From: Thermoleophilia bacterium
GTDB taxonomy: Bacteria > Actinomycetota > Thermoleophilia > Gaiellales > SKUG01
Assembly: GCA_025964555.1 (NCBI GenBank)
Contig: JAOPYQ010000008.1
Coordinates: 1-64,000 of the forward strand
Direction of reading: 5' to 3'
DNA: 64,000 nucleotides
Below the pieces are notes generated by a model, which was given only the letters and a program-made list of their open reading frames with translations, had not been told where the DNA came from and did not search any database. Shown here one piece after another: positions 1 through 10,789 of the stretch. The translations under genes and the position numbers were made by a program. Position 1 is the first letter of the stretch, and every line of letters starts with the position of its first letter.

Positions 1-489
1 GCCGGCCTCGTCGTCGGCGCGGGCGATCAGGTCGATTCGCTCCAGCCAGGCGCGGGCCTTGTCGATGCCCGCCCGTTCGGCACGGGCGTAGCTGGGAAAG
101 CCGAGGATGCCGAGAACGCTGAAGCCCGAGGCCTTCATGAGCGGCTTGTGCATCGCCACGAGGAGATTCTCGAGCACGGTCATGCGCGGGAACACCCGGC
201 GGCCCTCGGGCGACTGCGCCATGCCGAGCTTGACCAGCTCCTCGGTGCGCAGCTTGGTGGCGTCGCGGCCGAGGAACTCCATCGAGCCGGCCTTGGGCTT
301 CATGAGCCCGTGGATCGTCTTCATGGTCGTGGTCTTGCCGGCGCCGTTGGAGCCGATGAGCGACACGATCTCGCCCTCGTACACCTCGAGCGAGATGCCC
401 TTGAGCGCCTGGATCGATCCGTACCACGCCTCGATCCCGTCGAGGCGGAGCATCGGTGGGGTTCCAGCGGTGGAGGTGTCGGCGGCCAT
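1..489 (-). CDS. livF: Branched-chain amino acid ABC transporter ATP-binding protein LivF (3' end outside window)
   Basis: Minus-strand reading gives MAADTSTAGTPPMLRLDGIEAWYGSIQALKGISLEVYEGEIVSLIGSNGAGKTT (Walker A) and continues to the window edge; next to livG/livM. Confidence 0.85.
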   Translation of the reverse strand, partial: MAADTSTAGTPPMLRLDGIEAWYGSIQALKGISLEVYEGEIVSLIGSNGAGKTTTMKTIHGLMKPKAGSMEFLGRDATKLRTEELVKLGMAQSPEGRRVFPRMTVLENLLVAMHKPLMKASGFSVLGILGFPSYARAERAGIDKARAWLERIDLIARADDEAG

Positions 490-530
490 CGCCCCCAAAC
501 TACCTGCACGGCGGGACGCCGCGCGCGATC

Positions 531-612
531 CGCGTCATTGTCACGACCGTCCCGGTTTTCGGGACGCACGTCGCGTCATTGTCACGACCGTCCCGGTTTT
601 CGGGACGCACGT
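531..612. repeat. Perfect tandem duplication of a 41-bp unit, each unit containing a CGTCCCG-GTTTT-CGGGACG hairpin
   Basis: Unit cgcgtcattgtcacgaccgtcccggttttcgggacgcacgt at 531-571 and 572-612, between livG and livF. Confidence 0.95.
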
Positions 613-646
613 GACAGTGACGGTCTCGATCGTTCGCATCGGTGCG

Positions 647-1503
647 TCAGGCGGTGGCGACCTCGTCGCCGTACTTGTCGGCGACGACCGCGCCGTCGCT
701 CGAACCGAGGTAGGCCTCGACGACCGCCGGGTCGTTGCGCACCTCGTCGGGGGTGCCCTCCGCGATCTTCTTGCCGAAGTTGAGCACGGTCACGCGCTCG
801 CTCACGGACATGACGAGCTTCATCTCGTGCTCGATGAGCAGCACGGTGCAGCCGAGCTCGTCGCGGATGCGATGCATGAGCCCTTCGAGGGCGGCCGTTT
901 CCATGGGGTTCATGCCGGCGGCAGGTTCGTCGAGCAGCACCACGCTCGGGCGCGAGGCGAGCGCGCGCGCGATCTCGAGGCGGCGCTGGTCGCCGTAGGG
1001 CAGGTTGCCCGCCAGCTCCGCGTGCCGCGAGTGGATGCCGACGAAGCGCATGAGTTCACGCGCGAGTTCGATGCCCTCGCGCTCCTCGCGGCGCTGCGAC
1101 GGGAGCCGCAGCAGCGTCGAGAGCATCCCGCCCTGGAGCTTCGTGTGCATGCCGACGAGCACGTTGTCGACGCACGTCATCTCCTTGAACAGGCGGATGT
1201 TCTGGAAGGTGCGGCTCATGCCGAGCTGCGCGATCTTGTGCGGCGGACGCCCGAAGGTGTCCTTGCCCATGAACGTGAGCTCGCCCTCGGTCGGGTGGTA
1301 GAGCCCGGTGAGCATGTTGAAGAACGTCGTCTTGCCCGCGCCGTTGGGCCCGATGAGCGAGACCACCCGACCCGCGGGGATCGTGAAGTCGACCGCGTCG
1401 ACGGCCGTCAGTCCACCGAAGCGCATCGTCAGCGCCGAGGCGCGCAGCAGCTCGTGGTCGCGTGGCAGGCGATCGTGGCCGAAGTCCGACATCGACATCT
1501 GCG

Positions 1504-1507
<4 letters not shown>
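647..1507 (-). CDS. livG: Branched-chain amino acid ABC transporter ATP-binding protein LivG
   Basis: Walker A GPNGAGKTT, LDEPAAGMNP, C-terminal EAYLG; LivG-type. Confidence 0.93.
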
Positions 1508-3099
<1,592 letters not shown>

Positions 3100-3298
3100 T
3101 CGTCCTCCCCATCCGTCCCGGAAACCGTCCTACCGGTCTATCGGGCCCGAATGCCCCGATGGTTGCAGCGGCCAGCCGGTTTCGTCGCAGCACTGGTCTC
3201 GCGAGCGGCCGACGCCGCCCCGCGGCCTCCGAATCGAAGGACTTCTGCGATTCGATTTCTGATGGCTGCCGCCACATCGACGCGCTGACGTCGATGCC

Positions 3299-3319
3299 GG
3301 GAACCAACGGCTGGTTCCC
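3299..3319. promoter_or_regulatory. Strong perfect hairpin in the livM / M23-peptidase divergent intergenic region
   Basis: GGGAACCA-ACGGC-TGGTTCCC, 8-bp perfect stem. Confidence 0.5.
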
Positions 3320-3379
3320 CTCGTCGACCGTTCGGATTCGCAATCGAAATCGTTGACACCTGATCGAGCATGCCGGGGT

Positions 3380-4525
3380 ATGCGATTACTCACTCACCTC
3401 CCCGGAGTGACGATCTCGGCTGCTGCGCTGTGCGCGGCTGCCCTCGTCACCACCCCTGCCCGTGCTGCGATCGACGACGGCGCCCCCGCGCCCGACGTTC
3501 GACAGCTCAATGTCAGTCGACACGCGATCTCCCCCAACGGCGACGGGTCGGGCGACCGGCTCGTCGTGTCGTTCATGCTGCCTGCGGCGAGCGCTGCGGC
3601 GTCCGCCCGCGTCGTGGACGAACGCGGCGACACGGTGCGCGTGCTCGGCCAGTTCGCGCAGAGCGACGAGCGTGCCTCGGTCGCCTGGACCGGCGTCGAC
3701 GAAGCGGGTCGACAGGTACCCGACGGCTCGTACCGCATCGTGGTGGCGCCGGCGCTTCCCGATGCAGCGGTCGCGATGGATGTCGCACCGGACTCGACGA
3801 GCGACGCGGTGGTCGTGTCGGATGTCGTCCGCGTCGACCGGCGCTCGCCGCGCGTGCGACTGTCCTCCACGCGCCTTCGCGTCGCGTCACGTGGCGTGCA
3901 CGGCATCGCCGTGCCGATCATCGCTTCTGAATCCGCGACGCTGCGTATCTCGGCCCACGGCACGATCGGGACGTCGCGACGCTCGACCGAACGCGACGCA
4001 GGGCGCTCGATCGTCACCCTCCCCGTGCGCGGGAGAACGGCCCTGTCACGCGCGTTCGATGCCGGTGGCGAGGCACGCGTGTCGATGCGCCTCGCGATTC
4101 GCGACGACGCTGGCAACCGGTCGGTGCGGACGCTCGCGCTGTCAGTGCTGCCACCCGCATCGGAGCAGCTCAGCTGGCCGATGCACGCGGCCGTGACCTC
4201 CGGATTCGGGTCGCGCTGGGGCCGCCTGCACGCGGGCATCGACATGCCCACGCCCGTCGGCACGCCGGTGCACGCCGCCGGTCCCGGGCGCGTCGTGAGC
4301 GCTTCGTTCGACGGCGGCTATGGCAACTCGATCGTCATCGACCACGGACCGTACGAGACGCGCTACGCGCACCAGTCGCGGCTGCTCGTGCACGTCGGGC
4401 AGCGAGTGGGTCGCGGCCAGGTGATCGGCCTGAGCGGCAACACGGGCAGCTCCACCGGCGCGCACCTGCACTTCGAGGTGCACGTCGACGGCGTGCCTCG
4501 TGATCCGATGGCGTACCTGCCGTGA
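3380..4525 (+). CDS. Secreted M23 family peptidase with N-terminal FlgD-like Ig domain
   Basis: Signal peptide; SPNGDGSGD...; SGFGSRWGRLHAGIDMPTPVGTPV...GNTGSSTGAHLHFEV (M23 motifs). The TTG at 3353 is a less likely start. Confidence 0.9.
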   Translation: MRLLTHLPGVTISAAALCAAALVTTPARAAIDDGAPAPDVRQLNVSRHAISPNGDGSGDRLVVSFMLPAASAAASARVVDERGDTVRVLGQFAQSDERASVAWTGVDEAGRQVPDGSYRIVVAPALPDAAVAMDVAPDSTSDAVVVSDVVRVDRRSPRVRLSSTRLRVASRGVHGIAVPIIASESATLRISAHGTIGTSRRSTERDAGRSIVTLPVRGRTALSRAFDAGGEARVSMRLAIRDDAGNRSVRTLALSVLPPASEQLSWPMHAAVTSGFGSRWGRLHAGIDMPTPVGTPVHAAGPGRVVSASFDGGYGNSIVIDHGPYETRYAHQSRLLVHVGQRVGRGQVIGLSGNTGSSTGAHLHFEVHVDGVPRDPMAYLP

Positions 4526-4539
4526 ACCTCGACCGCGTG

Positions 4540-4860
4540 TCAGGCGTCGAGCAGGCCGTCGATGCGGCGCGCGGCGGCGCGAGCGAACTCGGTCACGCGA
4601 CCCGCGTGCTCGGGTCCGAGCACCACCCACGCCTTCATGGGACGACCCTTGCCGGAGGGGTCGAACAGCTTCGCGCCGGACAGTGCCAGCGCGTCTGCGT
4701 GCTCGGGATCGTCGAGCGGGATCGTGCACCCGTCGGGAATGAAGCAGGCGATCGCCTTGCCGCGATACATGACGGCGTCGCGCCCGAACATCTTCCCGGC
4801 GCGCACGTCGGCGCCGAGGTCCTCGGCGAGGTCTGCGGTCAACTGCTCGGCGGCGTCCAT
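4540..4860 (-). CDS. TfoX N-terminal domain family protein
   Basis: GKMFGRDAVMYRGKAIACFIPDGCTIPL...WVVLGPEH pattern of TfoX/Sxy N-domain proteins. Confidence 0.7.
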   Translation of the reverse strand: MDAAEQLTADLAEDLGADVRAGKMFGRDAVMYRGKAIACFIPDGCTIPLDDPEHADALALSGAKLFDPSGKGRPMKAWVVLGPEHAGRVTEFARAAARRIDGLLDA

Positions 4861-4885
4861 GCCGCGAACCTACCCGGCGAATCGC

Positions 4886-5890
4886 CTAGGCGCGTGCCAC
4901 CGAGTTCTCCCCGAGCAGGCCGGTCGGCCGGAACACGAGGACGATGACGAGGATCGAGAAGATGACGACATCCACCCAGCGGTCGCCGATGTAGAGCGAC
5001 GAGTACGAGGCGATCAGACCGAGCATGATCGCGCCGACCACCGCGCCGGTCAGGTTGCCGATGCCGCCGAGCACGGCTGCGGTGAACGCGAACAGTCCGT
5101 TCTTGAAGCCCGAGTTCCAGACCGTCGTCGTGTTCACCAGCGCGTACATGACCCCGCCCGCGCCCGCGAGCAGGCCGCCGAGCAGGAACGTGAGCGAGAT
5201 CGTGCGGTTGACGTCGATGCCCATGATCGCCGCGGCGCCCTGGTCCTGCGCGGTCGCGCGCATCGCCTTGCCCTGCTTGGTGCTCGACACGAACCAGTTG
5301 AGGCCGTACAGCAGCGGCACCGTGAGCAGGATCACGAACATGTCCTTGAGACGGACGTTGCCGAACAGCGTCGCGTTGCCGAGCAGGTCCGGCACGCTCA
5401 CCTGGCTGGGGCCCCAGATCTTCTGCGCGAGGTTCGCGAGGATGAAGCTCATGCCGATCGCGGTGATGAGTGGTGCGAGCGGCGGCGCATTGCGCAGCGG
5501 CTTGTACGCGATCTTCTCGATGACGACGTTGATCGTCGCGCAGCTCACCATGCACACGACGAGGGCCACCACGATGATCGCGGCCTTGGCGAGCACGCCG
5601 CTGTCGGCGGTGATGCCGGTCGTGACGATGATCTGCATGCTGATCATCGACCCGAACATGAACACGTCCGCGTGCGCGAAGTTGATGAGCTCGATGATGC
5701 CGTAGACCATCGTGTAGCCGAGCGCGATGAGCGCGATCGTCGCGCCGTAGGTCAGGCCGATGGTCGTCTGCGCCGCGAATGCCGCGGGGTTCTTCGCCGC
5801 CATGAGCAGCAGCCACATGAGCAGGATGCCTGCCGTGGCCTGACCGCTTCGGTCGATGTAGATCTGCTTCTGTGCCGCGCTGAGATTCAC
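4886..5890 (-). CDS. livH: Branched-chain amino acid ABC transporter permease LivH
   Basis: Polytopic LivH-type permease (GLTYGATIALIALGYTMVYGIIELINFAHADVFMFGSM). Confidence 0.93.
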   Translation of the reverse strand: MNLSAAQKQIYIDRSGQATAGILLMWLLLMAAKNPAAFAAQTTIGLTYGATIALIALGYTMVYGIIELINFAHADVFMFGSMISMQIIVTTGITADSGVLAKAAIIVVALVVCMVSCATINVVIEKIAYKPLRNAPPLAPLITAIGMSFILANLAQKIWGPSQVSVPDLLGNATLFGNVRLKDMFVILLTVPLLYGLNWFVSSTKQGKAMRATAQDQGAAAIMGIDVNRTISLTFLLGGLLAGAGGVMYALVNTTTVWNSGFKNGLFAFTAAVLGGIGNLTGAVVGAIMLGLIASYSSLYIGDRWVDVVIFSILVIVLVFRPTGLLGENSVARA

Positions 5891-5891
5891 G

Positions 5892-7148
5892 TTACTTGCC
5901 CTTGCCGACGTCGATGGTGCGGTCGAACGCCCACGCGCCCTTGGTGACCTTCACGCCGCTCAGCACCGACAGCGTCGAATCGCCCGTCTCGGTCATCGAG
6001 AACGACCCGAGCGCACCTTCGTGGTCCTTGGTGGCGAACAGCTCCTTGAGCACGCATGCGCGCGTGACGCCGTCGCCCTCCGCGCAGCGCGCGATCGCCG
6101 CGATCGAGATTCCGGTCGCGTCGTAGGCGTACGCGGTGTAGGCCTGTGGGGCACCGTGCTGCTTCGTGAACGAGGCGACGAACTCCTTGCCCTTGCCCTC
6201 GAGCTTCTCGGGCGGGACGCCGCCGAAGGTCGCGAGCGCGCCCTCGCCCGCCTCGCCGGCTGCTTCCACGAAGGCGTCCTCGAAGATGCCGTCGGGGCCC
6301 ATGAAGAAGATGTCCTTGTCGGCTGCGCGCAGGTCCTTGAGGATCTGGCCCGCGTTGTTCTGCGTGATGCCGCCGAAGAACACCAGCTCGGCACCCTTGC
6401 TCGTGATCTTCGGGATGAGCGGTCGATAGTTGGATGCGAGCGGGTCGATGCCTTCGTTGCCGACGACGTCGAGCCCGAGCTCCTCCGCCGCGCCCTCGAA
6501 CTGGTCGCCCAGGCCCTTGCCGTAGGTCTCCTTGTCGTTGAGCACGAAGACCTTCTTGGCGCCGAGCTCCTTCGCCCATGTCGCGGCGGCCTTCGCCTGC
6601 ATGTCGTCGGCGAGCACCACGCGCAGGAAGTTGCGTGTGCCGTTGGGGTAGTACTTGTCGGGCTCGCCCGGGTCACCGCCCGCCTTGGTGAGGCCGACGG
6701 CGGTCGCCGCAGGGCTGACGATCGCGAGGCCCGCGGTGTTGGCCGTCTTGATCTGCACCTGTGCGCAGCCGGAGTTCATCGGGCCGATCACGACGACGAC
6801 CTTCGGATCCTGCGCCAGCGTGTTCATGTTGTCGGCGCACTTGGCCTCGTCCCACTTGCCGGCCTGGGCGGTGGCGTCGTCGAGCGACTTGTAGGTCACC
6901 TTGATCCCGCCGGCCTCGCCGTTGGTCTCGGCGATCGCCATCTCGATGGCCTGGACCATGCTCTCGGTCTGAGCTCGGGCGCTGCCGGTGAGCGGCAGGT
7001 CGGAGGCGATGATCACTTCCTTGAGCGGGTCGCCTCCACCGCTGGCGCCGCTGGCCGCGCCGGTGCTGCCGCCGCAGCCGGCGACGAACGCCGCGGCTGC
7101 CAGCACGGCGACGATGGACATGACGTGGTGGTGGTTCCTGCTCCTCAT
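5892..7148 (-). CDS. livK: Branched-chain amino acid ABC transporter substrate-binding lipoprotein
   Basis: Lipobox VAGCGG; periplasmic binding protein type 1 fold motifs; adjacent to livH. Confidence 0.88.
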   Translation of the reverse strand: MRSRNHHHVMSIVAVLAAAAFVAGCGGSTGAASGASGGGDPLKEVIIASDLPLTGSARAQTESMVQAIEMAIAETNGEAGGIKVTYKSLDDATAQAGKWDEAKCADNMNTLAQDPKVVVVIGPMNSGCAQVQIKTANTAGLAIVSPAATAVGLTKAGGDPGEPDKYYPNGTRNFLRVVLADDMQAKAAATWAKELGAKKVFVLNDKETYGKGLGDQFEGAAEELGLDVVGNEGIDPLASNYRPLIPKITSKGAELVFFGGITQNNAGQILKDLRAADKDIFFMGPDGIFEDAFVEAAGEAGEGALATFGGVPPEKLEGKGKEFVASFTKQHGAPQAYTAYAYDATGISIAAIARCAEGDGVTRACVLKELFATKDHEGALGSFSMTETGDSTLSVLSGVKVTKGAWAFDRTIDVGKGK

Positions 7149-7363
7149 GCCGAGCTATCGTCGGCGGGCGCCCTCGCGAGTGCGCTCGAAACCGGCCAGC
7201 CTGCGGGCGTGCAGCGTTGCACCGGGCGGCAGGTCGTGGCCGGTGGCGGACGCCGGATGGCCCGAATGGTGCAACGTCCCTGCATGCGGGGCCGACATCC
7301 AGGCAGGTGACAGGCCGTGGGCGATCCCCAGCGTCGCGGCAATCCATGACGAGGTGGTGCGCC

Positions 7364-7636
7364 ATGAGCCTGATGAGCGGTATTCGCAATGCGTTCGAGA
7401 ACCTGTTCGTGCCACACGACGGGCTCTACGACCAGGCACGCGAGCTCGTCGCGAACGACGATCCGGACGGCGATGGCAAAGTCGACGTGTCCGCCAGTCC
7501 GGCGAGCGCCAGCCGCCGCCGGGCCTGTTCGGGATCACGGGCCGAGGCTTCGCGCGCGCCGACGGCCAGGGCAATGGCGACGGCTCCCGCCGCCGCCCCC
7601 GAGCAGGCGAGCGCCGGTGCGCGCCAGTCCGCGTGA
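7364..7636 (+). CDS. Small hypothetical protein with a DPDGDGKVD EF-hand-like loop
   Basis: RBS-like aggtgg upstream of ATG; MSLMSGIRNAFENLFVPHDGLYDQARELVANDDPDGDGKVDV; the rest is low complexity. Confidence 0.4.
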   Translation: MSLMSGIRNAFENLFVPHDGLYDQARELVANDDPDGDGKVDVSASPASASRRRACSGSRAEASRAPTARAMATAPAAAPEQASAGARQSA

Positions 7637-7667
7637 TGAGCGCTGCGCGAGTGGGCAAGGTCCACTC

Positions 7668-8543
7668 GTGCATGTCTTGCTCGTGAGAAACAGTGCCAGC
7701 GGCTCGGCCGGACAGGTCGACCCCGGCGGCGTGCTCGTGGATCGTGGCTGCACGATCACCGACGTGGACATCGCCGACGCGGCTCGCTGGGTGCGCGATC
7801 GCGAATCGCGTCGCCTGTCCGGCATCGATCGGGTCGTCGTCGCCGGCGGGGACGGATCGCTCGGCGTCGCGGCCGCGCTGGCGACGCTCGCGGACGTGCC
7901 GATGGGCGTCGTGCCCGCCGGCACCGCCAACGACTTCGCGCGGGCGATGGAGCTGCCCGACGACATCGAGCGTGCGTGCGTGCTCGCCGCCACCGGCGAC
8001 GCCGTGCGCGACGTCGATCTCGCGCGCATCCAAGGGCTCGACGCCCACTTCGTCAACGTGGCGTCGATCGGCATCGCGCCGTTCGCCGCGACGCATGCCA
8101 AGCCGCTCAAGCGCGGCATCGGTGCACTCGCCTACCCGGTGGGCGCCGCGATCGCAGCGGTGCGCTCGCGGCCGGTCACGGTCGTCGCACGCGTGGACGG
8201 ACACCTCGTCTGGTCCGGCAAGGCGTGGCAGGCGATGATCGCCAGTACCGGCGCGTTCGGGGGCTGGGCCGACACCGGCTCCACCCGCCTGGGGGATCGA
8301 CAGCTCGACCTGATCATCGTTCCCGCCGGTCGCGGCACACGCGAGCTCGCCTTCGACGCCGCTGCCCTCAAGCGAGGCGAACTTGCCGCTCGCGACGGCG
8401 TGCACCACGATCGGGGTCGCCGCATCGAGCTGACGCTGCACCGCGCCCCGCGCATGGTCGTCGACGGGGAACTGCTCGAGGTCGACGATCGCAGCGTCAT
8501 CGCCGAGGTCACCGAACGCCCCGTGCGCGTCGTCGTCGGCTGA
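7668..8543 (+). CDS. Diacylglycerol kinase-like lipid kinase family protein
   Basis: VVVAGGDGSLG, PAGTANDFARAMELP motifs; GTG start VHVLLVRNSASG. Confidence 0.85.
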   Translation: MHVLLVRNSASGSAGQVDPGGVLVDRGCTITDVDIADAARWVRDRESRRLSGIDRVVVAGGDGSLGVAAALATLADVPMGVVPAGTANDFARAMELPDDIERACVLAATGDAVRDVDLARIQGLDAHFVNVASIGIAPFAATHAKPLKRGIGALAYPVGAAIAAVRSRPVTVVARVDGHLVWSGKAWQAMIASTGAFGGWADTGSTRLGDRQLDLIIVPAGRGTRELAFDAAALKRGELAARDGVHHDRGRRIELTLHRAPRMVVDGELLEVDDRSVIAEVTERPVRVVVG

Positions 8544-8594
8544 GCTGGCCGCATCGGCGCGCATGATTCCTGCATCGACGGGAACAAGCCGAAC

Positions 8595-8864
8595 ATGGAC
8601 TTGCGCTTTTCACCGATCGAGGGCATCGTCGAGGTAATGGACGATGAGCACCAGCAGGAACGAAGCGCGTCACTGGGCAGTGCCCTGTCGCGCCTGTCCG
8701 AGGCCCGCGAGCGCCGCGGCTCGGTCGGCGTGCTCGACCCGTTCGAGGCGATGCCGGCCGAGGATCGCCTCGCCGCAGCCGCTCCGGTGCGCACCGCGCG
8801 CACGCGCCGCGGCCTGTTCAGCTTCTCGCAGCGCGCACAGGCTGCCGCTGACGACGACGCCTGA
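8595..8864 (+). CDS. Hypothetical protein
   Basis: 89-aa ORF MDLRFSPIEGIVEVMDDEHQQER...; no family recognised. Confidence 0.45.
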   Translation: MDLRFSPIEGIVEVMDDEHQQERSASLGSALSRLSEARERRGSVGVLDPFEAMPAEDRLAAAAPVRTARTRRGLFSFSQRAQAAADDDA

Positions 8865-8951
8865 TCCGAGCAGTGCCATCGGCGTGTCCGATGACGGCCA
8901 CCACCCCATCGCACGCCCCACGCGCTCACGTGAGGCAGCGACAATCGTGGC

Positions 8952-9629
8952 ATGCATGGAACCCTGAGCTGTCCCGTCTGCGGCACTACCGGCATTGCGC
9001 TCGGCTCGCCTGCCTGCCCGCACTGCGCGGTTGGCTTCTCGAGGCCGGTCGTTGCGCCCACGATGCAGGCAGCCCCGGTGACGGCCGCCGCCGTCGCCAG
9101 CGCACCCGCGGCCGCGCTCGCACTACCGCCCGTCGACCGATGGTCGCCGACCATGCACGCGCCCGCGCCGATCCCGTCCACGACCGCTGCGCCAGTGGTT
9201 GCTTCAAGCACCTACGGATCGATCTGGCGCCGCATGTTGGCCGCGGGTATCGACGGCGTCCTGGTCGGCATCCCCTTCCTGCTGTTCCTCGGACCGGGCG
9301 AGTACTTCCGCTGGACCGAAGACACGAGCACGTTCTTCGTGGCGACGAAGCCGTGGGAGTACCTCGAGATGCTCGCCTTCCTCGTGTACGCCGCAGCGAT
9401 GCAGTCCTCGGCCAAGCAGGCGACCTTGGGGATGCAGGTTCTCGACCTGCGCCTCGTGCGTGACGACGACCAGGCTCCGGTGAGCTTCCTCCGGGCGGCC
9501 GGTCGCGACCTGCTCACCTATCTGTCGGCGTTCCTGCTCTGCATCGGTTACCTGATGATCGCCTTCACGGCGAAGCGGCAGGCACTCCACGACAAGCTCA
9601 CCAACACCGTCGTGGTGCACGACGCCTGA
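8952..9629 (+). CDS. RDD family membrane protein with N-terminal zinc-ribbon
   Basis: CPVC...CPHC ribbon; RDD-type membrane domain (WRRMLAAGIDGVLVGIPFLLF...QATLGMQVLDLRLV...LHDKLTNTVVV). Confidence 0.82.
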   Translation: MHGTLSCPVCGTTGIALGSPACPHCAVGFSRPVVAPTMQAAPVTAAAVASAPAAALALPPVDRWSPTMHAPAPIPSTTAAPVVASSTYGSIWRRMLAAGIDGVLVGIPFLLFLGPGEYFRWTEDTSTFFVATKPWEYLEMLAFLVYAAAMQSSAKQATLGMQVLDLRLVRDDDQAPVSFLRAAGRDLLTYLSAFLLCIGYLMIAFTAKRQALHDKLTNTVVVHDA

Positions 9630-9631
9630 GA

Positions 9632-9705
9632 TAGCCACGGTCGGGCTCGAACCGACACTGGACGGGTTTTGAGTCCGTTGCCTCTACCAATTGGGCTACG
9701 TGGCC
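9632..9705 (-). tRNA. tRNA with CAA anticodon (Leu by anticodon) on a class I, short-variable-loop body; no encoded CCA
   Basis: Reverse complement GGCCACG-TA-GCCCAATTGGTAGAGGC-A-ACGGA-CTCAAAA-CCCGT-CCAGT-GTCGG-TTCGAGC-CCGAC-CGTGGCT-A folds as a cloverleaf. Confidence 0.85.
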
Positions 9706-9738
9706 GTACGGGCAGATCCTAGCCGCAGCCGCCCCGAC

Positions 9739-10710
9739 CTACTCGTCCGAGTCATCCTCGTCGAGCGGACGCACGTAGAACGGCACCAGCGAACGCACCG
9801 TCGGCTCGAGCCGGTCGCGCTGACCCGCAAGGTCGACCATCTCGACCTGCCGATCGAGCGTTCGCAGCACCGGTGACAGGTCGCGCCACAGCGATGCGAG
9901 CGCGAAGCGCCTCGTGTCGCCCTCGAGGTCGGGATCGAGCTCCACGGCCAGCACCAGCGACGGCTCGTCGTGGCGATCCGGCATGAACCACTGCAGCTGC
10001 GTGCACTGCGTGACGGCCTCGTGCTCGGCGAGCAGCGTCGCGACCGCCGTCTGCGCGTCCTGGGGAAGCTCCTGGTCCGCGGGTCCGACGATGACCTCCA
10101 CGCCCTCGTCGATCACCTCCGTGCCGTAGCCGCGCGCGGAATCGATGAGGTCCTGCACCATGCGAGGCGTCAGCAGCAGCGCCTCGTCCCCACCGGGGTT
10201 GATGACGATGTTCGGCGGGCCGTCGTGCCCGGATCCGAGCAGCGGGAACAGGTCGCGCACCGCGAGCGCCACGTAGCGCCCACCATCCGGCATGAATGAA
10301 CCGAGCGAGCCCTCGTCGGTGAACATCGGCACGATGTCCCCTTCGACGTCGGGATGGCGCACGAGCACGAAGCTCAGCTCGAGCTCGCCGTCGAGCGTGA
10401 CCTCGCCGGAGCCCTCGGAGTCGCCCAGCTGCTGGTCCTCCGGGACCAGGGCGATGAGCGTGGCGGAGAGCAGCGCCGAGAACAGCCGCTTCGCCAGTTC
10501 GGGATCGTTCTCGCCGCGGCGCGGGTCGTTGAGCGCCCGAATGAGCGACTCGTTCTCGAAGAAGACGTGCGTGGGCAGGCTGAATTCACCCGCTTCGGAG
10601 GAGGAGTCCTCGTCGCCGGCATCGTCACTGGAAGGATCGGCGTCGGCCTCCGGCCACTCGCCGGAGGAATCATCGTCGTCGTCCGGATGGTCTGCGTCTG
10701 TCCGCACCAC
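9739..10710 (-). CDS. SseB-like family protein
   Basis: LVRHPDVEGDIVPMFTDEGSLGSFMPDGGRYVALAVRDLFPLL...IVINPGGDEALLLTPRMVQDL; acidic N-terminus. Confidence 0.75.
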   Translation of the reverse strand: MVRTDADHPDDDDDSSGEWPEADADPSSDDAGDEDSSSEAGEFSLPTHVFFENESLIRALNDPRRGENDPELAKRLFSALLSATLIALVPEDQQLGDSEGSGEVTLDGELELSFVLVRHPDVEGDIVPMFTDEGSLGSFMPDGGRYVALAVRDLFPLLGSGHDGPPNIVINPGGDEALLLTPRMVQDLIDSARGYGTEVIDEGVEVIVGPADQELPQDAQTAVATLLAEHEAVTQCTQLQWFMPDRHDEPSLVLAVELDPDLEGDTRRFALASLWRDLSPVLRTLDRQVEMVDLAGQRDRLEPTVRSLVPFYVRPLDEDDSDE

Positions 10711-10789
10711 GGCATCCTCGCACGTTCACCCGACGCCGGCACCTCGCGCGGCCTCTCCGCATGCGCGACCGCGTACACGCATAGGATGC

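Noticed and set aside
3353-3379. TTG start for the M23 peptidase, or TTGACA as a -35
   Set aside because: The first residues (MTPDRACRG) precede a good signal peptide starting at ATG 3380. As a -35, the corresponding -10 would fall in the start codon region with no match, so neither use is supported.
7426-7665. Minus-strand 79-aa ORF opposite the small 7364 gene
   Set aside because: Has a weak hydrophobic stretch but overlaps a plus-strand ORF with a better RBS and start; coding evidence insufficient.
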